Below, piece after piece: positions 1 to 7,459 of a stretch of DNA of 39,826 nt. The position numbers were made by a program, and so were the translations under genes. Within the stretch, counting starts at the first letter, position 1; the number at the start of each line of letters is the position of its first letter. The notes under the pieces are model-generated. The model was given only the letters and a program-made list of their open reading frames with translations. It was not told the origin of the DNA and made no database searches. Origin of the DNA: Gammaproteobacteria bacterium (GTDB lineage Bacteria > Pseudomonadota > Gammaproteobacteria > Arenicellales > Arenicellaceae); assembly GCA_022447525.1 (NCBI GenBank), contig JAKVBA010000041.1:1-39826 (forward strand), in the 5' to 3' direction.

Positions 1-1
1 T

Positions 2-469
2 ATCGCTGCGACTTACGGCTTTTTGCTGTGGAATTGGCATCCAGCGAAGATATTTATGGGGGATGTTGGCAGTATTACTTTAGGTGCATTTTACGGTTGT
101 CTTATTGCCATAGCGTCTGATAGACATGAGGTTCCTGTAATTTCCTCGGTATTGGTATTTGCCGTTTTTATTTTTGATGCGACCTATACTCTGATAAGGA
201 GAGCCGTCAACAGAGAGAAATTCTGGCTCGCGCACAGAAGTCATTGGTATCAGAGAGCAGGTTTGGCATCGGTGCCTCACAATCAAGTGGTCTTGGCGGC
301 GGCAGGCTTGATGTGCTTATGCTCGTTATTTGCAACCATATCACTATTAAATCCTAGGTATTCTTTGCTGATGGTTTCTCTCACTTTTGCCATGTTGATA
401 TCGGTTTGTTTTGTTATACTAAGGGTAGAGAAGAGAAGTAATTCATACAATAATAAAAATAAAACTTAA
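2..469 (+). CDS. Undecaprenyl-phosphate sugar-1-phosphate transferase, WecA/WbpL family (5'-truncated)
   Basis: The reading frame is already open at the left edge, so only about the last 155 residues are present. They contain the family signature HPAKIFMGDVGS (the catalytic-Asp GDxGS motif before a membrane helix) and the later HRSHWYQR motif (HxxH) on a cytoplasmic loop, followed by two hydrophobic helices. Members of this family transfer a HexNAc-1-phosphate onto undecaprenyl phosphate at the inner membrane, the first step of O-antigen or capsule repeat assembly. The gene ends 47 bp before a WbpM-like dehydratase on the same strand; the same pair, wbpL-wbpM, closes Pseudomonas O-antigen loci, so a WbpL-type role is favoured over WecA. 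The sugar substrate cannot be told from this fragment. Confidence 0.88.
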   Translation: MAATYGFLLWNWHPAKIFMGDVGSITLGAFYGCLIAIASDRHEVPVISSVLVFAVFIFDATYTLIRRAVNREKFWLAHRSHWYQRAGLASVPHNQVVLAAAGLMCLCSLFATISLLNPRYSLLMVSLTFAMLISVCFVILRVEKRSNSYNNKNKT

Positions 470-516
470 TTAAACCCGGTGCAGAAACCTGCACACAGAA
501 GTCGCTCGAGTACAGA

Positions 517-2385
517 ATGGTCAAATCGCTTCTCACATTGGTCTATCGCTGGCGTATTTTACTGCATGACCTTTTGATGATCCCAATTGCATGGATGCTT
601 GCCTTTTGGTTACGTTACAATTTAGAAGCCGTTCCTGATATTTTTCTAAAGACCGCTATTTTTTCTCTCCCTGTGGTACTGAGTGTACAAGCGGTGGTCA
701 ATATTTTTACCGGTGTGCATAGGGGGGAGTGGCGATTTGTATCCTTACCAGATTTATCTTTGATCGTTAGATCAACCGCTGTCGGTACTGCGGCAATCGC
801 CTTTACCCTGTTTATTGTTGCCAATCGACTTTATTCAGTTCCCCGCTCTGTGTTTATTTTATACGCCCTAGTTCTCATTACCTTGATGGCCGGATCGAGG
901 CTGCTATATAGGCTTTATAAAGACCGCCACTTCAGCACCAGAACCGGACGCAAAGTAGTTATCTTTGGTGCGGGGGCCGCTGGTGAGCAGTTACTGAGGG
1001 ACTTGCGTCGAAATCACCCACATCGTTATAACATAGTTGCCTTTCTTGACGATGATCCTGAAAAAGTCGGAAGACAAATTCACCGTGTTCCGGTGGTAGC
1101 GTCGCCAGATGTTCTTCAAGATCTTATTTATCGCTGGGATATTGATTTGGTTCTTATCGCTGTGCCCTCAGCCGATGAGGAGCAAATGCAGCGTCTGGTA
1201 ACAATTTGCGAGTCCAGTGGGGTAGAGTTTAGAACCTTGCCCGGTGCGCACGAGCTTGTAAGCGGGCGAGTTCAACTTTCTGATTTACGAGAAGTTAGGA
1301 TTGACGATTTGCTTGGACGCGATCCGGTTAAATTGGATTGGCATCGCATCAAACATAGTCTATGCGACAAGACGGTACTGGTTACCGGTGCAGGAGGGTC
1401 GATCGGGTCTGAACTTTCTCGACAGCTTGCGTCTGTTTGTTCAGCACATTTGGTTCTGTTTGATCAAAGCGAGTATAACCTTTACCGAATACAAGAAGAG
1501 ATGCTAGAAAGATTCCCGAAAATCACGGTGACGGCAATTCTTGGAGATGTATGCGATTTAGCAGGCTCACGTCGTGTATTCGAGAGATTTCAGCCTGCCG
1601 CAGTTTTTCATGCCGCTGCTTATAAGCATGTCCCTTTGTTAGAAGGACAAGTGCGTGAAGCGATCAAGAACAATGCGATTGGCACGCGTAATATCGCGGA
1701 TCTGGCGCATGAGTTCAAAGCTGAAAAATTCGTCTTGATTTCAACCGATAAGGCAGTAAACCCAAGTAGTCTAATGGGGGCTTGTAAACGAGTAGCTGAA
1801 ATTTACTGTCAGCAACTTGCTGCGCTGAGTAAAACAAAGTTCATTACCGTCAGATTTGGAAACGTTTTAGGCTCAGCGGGAAGTGTTGTTCCAAAGTTTC
1901 AAAAACAGATAAAAGCTGGCGGTCCAGTGACGGTTACACACCCAGAAATGACTCGCTATTTTATGACGATTACAGAGGCGACACAGCTTATTCTGGAGGC
2001 AAGTGCGATGGGTGAGGATGGACGTATTTATGTCTTAGATATGGGGGAGCCTGTGCTTATATCAGAATTAGCCGATAAGCTAATACGCCTTTCCGGCAAA
2101 GAGCCAGACGTAGATATAGATATTGTCTATACAGGTCTGAGAAAGGGGGAAAAGCTCCACGAAGAGCTGTTTCACGACGAGGAAAATATAACCAGCACTG
2201 ATTATGAAAAGATACATTTGGCCGCTACTCGTTATGTCGCGCCTGAGCGAGTTGCCGAGGTATTTGATATTATGAGCGGCAAATTAGACAGTTTTGATGA
2301 TAGCTTAGTGTTTTGCTTAGAGGCTCTGGTTCCCGAATATAATAGCCAACTAGATCTTGAGCTTACCACTCAAAAATCAGCATAG
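517..2385 (+). CDS. WbpM/CapD-like membrane-bound UDP-sugar 4,6-dehydratase
   Basis: This 622-residue protein has the usual architecture of the WbpM/FlaA1/PglF group. About four N-terminal membrane helices (residues 1-130) are followed by a CoA-binding-like Rossmann domain (VVIFGAGAAGEQLLR, about residue 145) and then a second, catalytic extended-SDR domain with the NAD motif VTGAGGSIGSE near residue 290. The catalytic region reads STDKAVNPSSLMGACKR, so Met takes the place of the usual SDR Tyr in the xxxK motif; this substitution is characteristic of WbpM-type dehydratases. The expected reaction is conversion of UDP-GlcNAc to UDP-4-keto-6-deoxy sugar, which would supply the preceding transferase with deoxy-amino sugars such as QuiNAc, FucNAc or bacillosamine. 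Length is normal and nothing suggests truncation. Confidence 0.92.
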   Translation: MVKSLLTLVYRWRILLHDLLMIPIAWMLAFWLRYNLEAVPDIFLKTAIFSLPVVLSVQAVVNIFTGVHRGEWRFVSLPDLSLIVRSTAVGTAAIAFTLFIVANRLYSVPRSVFILYALVLITLMAGSRLLYRLYKDRHFSTRTGRKVVIFGAGAAGEQLLRDLRRNHPHRYNIVAFLDDDPEKVGRQIHRVPVVASPDVLQDLIYRWDIDLVLIAVPSADEEQMQRLVTICESSGVEFRTLPGAHELVSGRVQLSDLREVRIDDLLGRDPVKLDWHRIKHSLCDKTVLVTGAGGSIGSELSRQLASVCSAHLVLFDQSEYNLYRIQEEMLERFPKITVTAILGDVCDLAGSRRVFERFQPAAVFHAAAYKHVPLLEGQVREAIKNNAIGTRNIADLAHEFKAEKFVLISTDKAVNPSSLMGACKRVAEIYCQQLAALSKTKFITVRFGNVLGSAGSVVPKFQKQIKAGGPVTVTHPEMTRYFMTITEATQLILEASAMGEDGRIYVLDMGEPVLISELADKLIRLSGKEPDVDIDIVYTGLRKGEKLHEELFHDEENITSTDYEKIHLAATRYVAPERVAEVFDIMSGKLDSFDDSLVFCLEALVPEYNSQLDLELTTQKSA

Positions 2386-2459
2386 AGAAGATTTCAGACC
2401 TTGAACCTAGTGATAGCTTGGCTCGAAGTAGCTTATCGATACTAGTGGTAGTAATGATC

Positions 2460-4208
2460 TTAATAGTCTTGGAATTGTAGCTTTGAAAGTCTTTGGTAGA
2501 GCTCGGATCTCTCCAGTAAGTTTGTATGTGTGTCCTTGGCAACAACCACTCCATTATCTAAAACTGCAATTTGATCAGCCTCTCTAATGGTGGCCAAACG
2601 GTGAGCGATTATGATGGTTGTTCTCCCTCTCATGAGACCTTTAAGCGCATCCTGAACACGTTTTTCGCTTTCTGCGTCAAGGGCAGATGTCGCCTCATCT
2701 AAAAGAAGAATTTTGGGGTCTTTGAGGATGGCACGAGCGATAGCAATTCGCTGTTTTTGTCCACCTGACAGCCTTACCCCGTTCTCTCCCAGATAGCTTT
2801 TATACCCATTCGGCAATGCTTTTATAAAATCGTGTGCATTTGCTGCTTTAGCCGCTTCAATCACTTCGTCATCGCTCGCTTCTGGCCTACCGTATCTGAT
2901 ATTGTGAAACACGTCCGCACTAAACAGCGTCGGTTGTTGTGCTACCACCGCCAATTGTCTGCGTAAATCTTGGGGTTTGAAGTCTGTGAGGCTTTGATTG
3001 TTTAAACGAATAACGCCACTCTGTGGATCGTAGAAGCGTTGTAACAATTCAAAAATTGTCGATTTTCCTGCACCACTTGGTCCTACAAGGGCCAAACTCT
3101 TTCCATTTTCTATTTGTAAATTAAAGTCCTTTAAAGCCGGTTGGTCAGGTCTTGAGGGGTAGGCGAAAGTAACATCGTTAAACTCTAGATTAGCAGAGAT
3201 TTCGTCAGTCGAAATAGGTTGCTTTGGTGACGTGATTAGGCTTCTCACGTCAAGTAGTTCGAAAAGCCTCTCAGCAGCCCCCACAGCCCTTTGCACATCG
3301 CCAATGACCTCTGAGATGGTTGCTACTGACCCAGCTACAATGATTGCATAAAAGACAAAGGCACCGAGATCTCCTGCGCTCATCGTACCATCCAATACAT
3401 CATTGCCGCCAACCCAAAGCATGGTAGCTATAGCACTAAATATCAGCGAGATAACGACCGCTATTAGCATCGCACGCTGTTTGATCCTACTTTTGGCGAC
3501 TATAAAAGCATCTTCTACATGTTTTGAAAATGCTAGTCTCTCGCGTTCTTCTTGAGTGTAGCTTTGAACCGTTTTCAATTGTTGGATAATTTCGCCTGCA
3601 TGGCTACCTACATCAGCAATGCTGTCCTGACTCTTTCTTGAAAGATTTCGAACTCGTTTTCCAAAAAGCATGATGGGTAGGAGAACGAGTGGAACCCCAA
3701 GCAAGACCATTATGCTGAGCTTTAAATTAGTCACCAATAGTAAAATTAGCCCACCAACAAAGGTTAAGAACGAGCGCAGAGCCATAGAGGCTGAGGAGCC
3801 TATAACTGTCTGTAATAGGGTAGTATCTGTTGTCAGACGAGACATGATTTCACCACTTCTATTTTCTTCGAAATAGTGTGGGTGTAGGCCGATCAAATGA
3901 TTAAAAACCTGTAGCCTAATATCGGCTGAAACCCGCTCTCCTAACCAAGAAACAAAATAGAATCTTAGAAAAGTGCCGACTGCCATCAAGCTAGCCAGGA
4001 CTATGATGAATATAGCTGCTTGATTTAATTTTTCGGGTGAACCAGCAACAAAGCCTTCGTCGATCAATAGTCTAACACCTTGACCCAAGCCCAGTGTGAC
4101 ACCCGCAGTAAAGATGAGCGCGACGGCTGCTGCCAGCAATGTTGTCTTATAGGCAGCTAGAAAATGAATTAGCCGCAATAGAACTGCGCGTTGGGGAGAG
4201 TCAATCAT
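2460..4208 (-). CDS. MsbA-like ABC exporter (fused permease and ATPase)
   Basis: The protein is a half-transporter of about 582 residues. An N-terminal six-helix ABC exporter domain (about residues 20-300) is followed by an ATPase domain with Walker A GPSGAGKST, a Q-loop, the signature LSGGQKQR, Walker B ILLLDEATSALD and an H-loop in AHRLAT. It belongs to the ABCB-type lipid/multidrug exporters, which work as homodimers in the inner membrane; position beside polysaccharide genes is compatible with lipid A or glycolipid export but does not prove it. An in-frame ATG lies upstream at 4253. I prefer the one at 4208 because a GAAGAAAAT stretch precedes it and the shorter form fits family N-termini. 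It converges on the dehydratase gene with a 74-bp gap. Confidence 0.9.
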   Translation of the reverse strand: MIDSPQRAVLLRLIHFLAAYKTTLLAAAVALIFTAGVTLGLGQGVRLLIDEGFVAGSPEKLNQAAIFIIVLASLMAVGTFLRFYFVSWLGERVSADIRLQVFNHLIGLHPHYFEENRSGEIMSRLTTDTTLLQTVIGSSASMALRSFLTFVGGLILLLVTNLKLSIMVLLGVPLVLLPIMLFGKRVRNLSRKSQDSIADVGSHAGEIIQQLKTVQSYTQEERERLAFSKHVEDAFIVAKSRIKQRAMLIAVVISLIFSAIATMLWVGGNDVLDGTMSAGDLGAFVFYAIIVAGSVATISEVIGDVQRAVGAAERLFELLDVRSLITSPKQPISTDEISANLEFNDVTFAYPSRPDQPALKDFNLQIENGKSLALVGPSGAGKSTIFELLQRFYDPQSGVIRLNNQSLTDFKPQDLRRQLAVVAQQPTLFSADVFHNIRYGRPEASDDEVIEAAKAANAHDFIKALPNGYKSYLGENGVRLSGGQKQRIAIARAILKDPKILLLDEATSALDAESEKRVQDALKGLMRGRTTIIIAHRLATIREADQIAVLDNGVVVAKDTHTNLLERSELYQRLSKLQFQDY

Positions 4209-4230
4209 ATTTTCTTCGGTTCTATTGGAT

Positions 4231-4362
4231 TTACGCTGGTAAGCGCGTTGCAATGAAAGTTATGCTTATCAATCCGCAAAATTCAAGTCCCATAAGCGTA
4301 AATCAAAAGCCCGACGCTAACTCAGATTTATGCACACCCAGTCTCTTCGTATCCACTATAAT
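4231..4362. promoter_or_regulatory. Divergent promoter region with repeated TTAyGCT elements
   Basis: The 188-bp gap between the ABC exporter and the pterin-synthase-like gene contains three related heptamers: TTACGCT at 4231, TTATGCT at 4260 and AGCGTAA (inverted) at 4295. The last two extend to TTATGCTTAT at 4260-4269 and ATAAGCGTAA at 4292-4301, an inverted repeat matching at 9 of 10 positions. A perfect TATAAT lies at 4357-4362, 34 bp before the plus-strand ATG, but no good -35 box sits 17 bp upstream, as would be expected of an activator-dependent promoter. This is pattern evidence only; the binding protein is unknown. Confidence 0.3.
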
Positions 4363-4396
4363 CGTCGAAAAGAAAACACGTGTAAGCTAAAAATCC

Positions 4397-4897
4397 ATGA
4401 AAAAAGTTGCGTCAATTAATATTGAAAAGTCTTACCTACACTTTTCCGCGGCACATTTCACTATATTTTCTGCCACCAATAGAGAAAGACTTCACGGCCA
4501 TAATTGGCGGGTGGGCGTAGAGATAGGGGGGTATATTGATGACAATGGGCTGTTATTCGACTATGCGCTTTATAAAGAAATTTTGAAAGATCTGTGTCAT
4601 AGTTTCGACGAATACACCTTGATTGCTGAAAAATCTCCTTATTTAGACATAAAAGAAGATGATGACTTTTTCCACGTCACGCACAATGGAATTAATCAGC
4701 CCTTGCTTAAGACCGATACCATTTTGCTGCCCATCGAAAACGTGACTATAGAATCACTGGCACATTATTTCCTCGAGCTTTTAGTCAAAGACGAAGCTCG
4801 CCTCGACGAGCTAAATATTATTTCTTTTGAACTAAAGGTTTCGTCTGGTCCAAATCAGTGGGGAATAGCTAGGTGGAATAAAGAGTTTGAGGCGTAG
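4397..4897 (+). CDS. 6-pyruvoyl-tetrahydropterin synthase / QueD superfamily protein with altered active site
   Basis: This 166-residue protein has the PTPS/QueD (T-fold) zinc site: His20 in FSAAHF plus His33 and His35 in ERLHGHNW. The catalytic Cys found four or five residues before HGH in PTPS and QueD is missing; instead Glu30 gives an ExxHGH motif, the signature described for PTPS-III proteins that replace dihydroneopterin aldolase (FolB). By eye, the conserved Asp-His pair of the catalytic triad also reads Asp-Glu (SFDEYTL). The C-terminal substrate-binding Glu appears kept (SFELKVSSG). It is therefore probably a pterin-binding lyase or aldolase-type enzyme acting on dihydroneopterin triphosphate or a relative, not ordinary QueD. 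It is the first gene of a four-gene operon and lies 2 bp from the YhhQ-like gene. Confidence 0.85.
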   Translation: MKKVASINIEKSYLHFSAAHFTIFSATNRERLHGHNWRVGVEIGGYIDDNGLLFDYALYKEILKDLCHSFDEYTLIAEKSPYLDIKEDDDFFHVTHNGINQPLLKTDTILLPIENVTIESLAHYFLELLVKDEARLDELNIISFELKVSSGPNQWGIARWNKEFEA

Positions 4898-4899
4898 TT

Positions 4900-5661
4900 A
4901 TGGAGGACAATTTTAAGCTTGCAATTAGTCACAGTGAAATTCAAGAGACAAGGGAACGAGTTTTTCTTGTACTTGCCGGGGTTTTTTTGTGCGCAATGAC
5001 ATTATTGAATGTGATTGGCATCACTCGGTTTGTCCAACTTGGCCCGATGCAGTTAGCTGTTGGGGTGTTGGCTTACCCTCTTACTTTTTTATGTACTGAT
5101 TTAATATCCGAGTTATATGGTCGTGCAAGAGCTAACTTTATGGTTACTGTTGGACTTGGCTTAAACTTTTTTATTCTCGCGGTTATGTGGCTTGGTAATA
5201 CCTTGCCAGCCGTTGATCCTTCAGCACAGCCTCCTTGGCAGTTATTGGATTTAAATTCGGCGGTCCCGCTGCCTAGTGGAGAGGTGGTGGAAGGTTCAGT
5301 AGAGCTCTTTTATCTGCTATACGCAAATACCACCGGAGCGGTATTCGCATCAATGATGGCCTATTTGCTGGCTCAGTACGTGGACGTTTACCTATTTCAT
5401 TGGATTAAAAAGAAAACAGGAGGTAAGCATCTTTGGCTGAGAAATAACGGAAGTACCATGGTTTCGCAATTGGTGGACTCTATTACCGTCATAACAGTCA
5501 CCTTTGGCGCTGCATATTTAGCCGGTGATATGTCCCTGATAATCCTGATTAGTTTAATGTTCAGTAACTATCTGTTTAAATTGGCATCAGCAATAGTGGA
5601 TACTCCCATCATCTATTTTTTGGTCGCGCGATTGCGACCATATCTAAAACTGGAGACTTGA
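4900..5661 (+). CDS. VUT/YhhQ-family membrane transporter (queuosine-precursor type)
   Basis: This 253-residue integral membrane protein has about six hydrophobic helices and the family motif LCTDLISELYGRARA after the second helix, with the characteristic DTPIIY near the C-terminus. E. coli YhhQ (QueT-like role) imports the 7-deazaguanine queuosine precursors preQ0 and preQ1. An insert after the third helix (GNTLPAVDPSAQPPWQ and following residues) is typical of the longer VUT proteins. The start codon is 2 bp after the preceding stop, with GAGG seven bases upstream, so the two genes are translationally coupled. Pairing with a PTPS/QueD relative fits a deazapurine or pterin substrate, but the altered synthase leaves the actual cargo open. 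Confidence 0.88.
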   Translation: MEDNFKLAISHSEIQETRERVFLVLAGVFLCAMTLLNVIGITRFVQLGPMQLAVGVLAYPLTFLCTDLISELYGRARANFMVTVGLGLNFFILAVMWLGNTLPAVDPSAQPPWQLLDLNSAVPLPSGEVVEGSVELFYLLYANTTGAVFASMMAYLLAQYVDVYLFHWIKKKTGGKHLWLRNNGSTMVSQLVDSITVITVTFGAAYLAGDMSLIILISLMFSNYLFKLASAIVDTPIIYFLVARLRPYLKLET

Positions 5662-5693
5662 GATCTCAATTATTTCTCTGAGAGTATAAAAAT

Positions 5694-6398
5694 ATGAGTA
5701 AGGTATTAGTAGTAACTGGCGCCAGTAAGGGAATAGGTTTAGCCGCGGCTAAGGTGTTCAGCTCTCAGGGCTATAAAGTGGTTAACTTGTCCAGATCTGC
5801 GTGTGGTCTGAGTGATGTCTTTAATGTCAGAGTAGACATGTCTGATACTTCTTGGTTGGAATCTCATAGTAGCGAAATTTTGTCGATCGTAGGTAGTCCA
5901 GATCAGCTTGTGCTGCTACACAATGCAGCCATGATGACTAAAGAAACTGTGGAAGACTTAAGCGGAGAAACTTTGAGGATGGTTCTGCAATTAAACGTGG
6001 TCGCTGCCGCAGAACTCAACACCCTATTGATTCCTAAAATGGGCAAGGGATCTTCGATTCTGTATATTAGTTCAACCTTAGGCAGGAAGGCTGTGGCAAA
6101 TACACATGCGTATGTTATCTCGAAGCATGCTGTAATTGGGCAGATGCGAGCAACTTGTCAAGATCTTGTTGGTTCTTTGATTCATACCGCGGCAATTTGT
6201 CCTGGTTTTACTGAGACCGAAATGCTGAAGGAGCACCTTGGTGCAAACCCTGATGTATATGAGCAAATTACCTCCGGTATCGCTCATCACCGGCTTGCGC
6301 AACCTCAGGAAATAGCCGACTGTATTTTCTTTTGCGCACAAACTCCGGTAGTAAACGGAGCGATATTAGATGCAAACCTGGGTCAAATTGAATCGTGA
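5694..6398 (+). CDS. Short-chain dehydrogenase/reductase, sepiapterin-reductase-like
   Basis: This classical SDR of 234 residues has the cofactor motif TGASKGIG at residues 8-15, HNAAM in place of NNAG, a catalytic Ser in YISST and the YVISK motif (YxxxK). The absence of an acidic residue after beta-2 (VVNLSRSA) favours NADP(H). The overall pattern resembles sepiapterin and benzil reductases; it lacks the TGxxKRxG fingerprint of FolM/PTR1 pteridine reductases. In an operon with a pterin-synthase relative, reduction of a pterin side chain or ring is an attractive guess, not a demonstrated function. It starts 32 bp after the transporter gene with a GAGAG ribosome site, and overlaps the next gene by 4 bp (GTGA). 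Confidence 0.85.
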   Translation: MSKVLVVTGASKGIGLAAAKVFSSQGYKVVNLSRSACGLSDVFNVRVDMSDTSWLESHSSEILSIVGSPDQLVLLHNAAMMTKETVEDLSGETLRMVLQLNVVAAAELNTLLIPKMGKGSSILYISSTLGRKAVANTHAYVISKHAVIGQMRATCQDLVGSLIHTAAICPGFTETEMLKEHLGANPDVYEQITSGIAHHRLAQPQEIADCIFFCAQTPVVNGAILDANLGQIES

Positions 6399-7342
6399 AC
6401 CTTTCGAAACAACTCTCTGCATGGAGTGGCTCCGGGGCATTTATAGAAATATCTCTGTTAGGTTTACGGGTTTTCTATCAAGACTTCGGTGAGATCGATG
6501 CAGACCCTAATGAAACTTGTTTATTAGTTCATGGATTTCCAGAATCTTCTTTTTCTTTTCATAAAGTTATTGAGGGGTTACAGCATAGATTTAGACGAGT
6601 GGTGGTTGTCGATATGCCAGGCTATGGATTGAGCGATAAGCCGGGATCTGAGTATAGCTACTCATTAATTGCTCAAGCCGACGCGATCATGTTTGTTTAT
6701 CGTGAGTTGGGCATCACTGGTGGGCATGTCATTTGTCACGATATGGGAACAAGCGTGGTAACGGAGTGGTTAGCGCGCTATGTGAATCATCAACTTCCAG
6801 GTTGGTTTAGTGATTCTTTCAAGAGCGTGACGTTTACAAATGGCAGTATGGTTCTTGGCCTAGCAAAATTAAGACTTATGCAAAAGTTACTGCTGAAGCA
6901 AAATATAGGCCCTTTGATCAGTAAATTTGCATCTTATTCTATGTTTGCAAAAACGATCTTGAGCGCCCATGGTGCCCAAGATCAGCATCAACTAGACAAC
7001 AATGACTTACAGCTTCTTTGGGAAAATGTGGCTTTGCAAGATGGCCATAAAAAAAATCACTTAGTCATCAGATATCTTATTGATAGACATCGATTTGAGG
7101 GGTCCAGATGGTTACCCAGCTTGCCGTTAGCATCAAAGTGTTTACCGATACATTTTTGTTGGGGTAATGCCGACCAAGTCGCCAGAATTGAAATGGCTAG
7201 ATATTTGCATCAAACAGTTTGTCCCGACTCAACGTTGACTGAAATGCAAGATGTGGGACACTTTTGCCAACTAGCTAGCCCTGAAGTCTGGTTAGACAGT
7301 GTGTTGCGTTTCTATGAGCCTGGAACAGGCGTTTCTCGCTAA
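6395..7342 (+). CDS. Alpha/beta hydrolase with Asp nucleophile (epoxide hydrolase / haloalkane dehalogenase-like)
   Basis: This 315-residue alpha/beta hydrolase fold protein begins with GTG inside the stop codon of the SDR gene. The HGFPE oxyanion-hole motif, the DMPGYGLSDKP strand and the nucleophile elbow CHDMGTS are visible; the nucleophile is Asp, as in epoxide hydrolases and haloalkane dehalogenases. The acid lies near WGNADQVA and the catalytic His in VGHFCQL. A cap domain occupies roughly residues 145-235. The substrate is unknown. The 4-bp overlap makes it the last gene of the pterin-like operon, so it may trim or activate a product of the upstream enzymes. Confidence 0.85.
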   Translation: MNLSKQLSAWSGSGAFIEISLLGLRVFYQDFGEIDADPNETCLLVHGFPESSFSFHKVIEGLQHRFRRVVVVDMPGYGLSDKPGSEYSYSLIAQADAIMFVYRELGITGGHVICHDMGTSVVTEWLARYVNHQLPGWFSDSFKSVTFTNGSMVLGLAKLRLMQKLLLKQNIGPLISKFASYSMFAKTILSAHGAQDQHQLDNNDLQLLWENVALQDGHKKNHLVIRYLIDRHRFEGSRWLPSLPLASKCLPIHFCWGNADQVARIEMARYLHQTVCPDSTLTEMQDVGHFCQLASPEVWLDSVLRFYEPGTGVSR

Positions 7343-7395
7343 ATAATCAATATTTGACTGATTGAATCGTGGTTTATTATGACTTGGGCTAAAGA

Positions 7396-7401
7396 TATAA
7401 T
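7396..7401 (+). promoter_or_regulatory. Candidate -10 box for panP
   Basis: A perfect TATAAT lies 59 bp upstream of the TTG start of the decarboxylase gene, in the only gap between it and the hydrolase operon. The hexamer at the expected -35 position (TTTATT, 7373-7378) is weak, so the assignment rests on the -10 match and location. Confidence 0.35.
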
Positions 7402-7459
7402 GTTCAGTCTTAGGGGCTAATGACTCGGCCTCAGGTAGTGAAAGACATTAGGTTTTAGT

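Noticed and set aside
2407-2445. Imperfect hairpin between the WbpM-like and ABC exporter genes
   Set aside because: Arms CTAGT/ACTAG with a bulged inner stem, no T tract on either strand; too weak to call a terminator.
4139-4390. Plus-strand frame across the start of the ABC exporter
   Set aside because: Mostly antisense to the exporter N-terminus and the promoter gap, with no family features.
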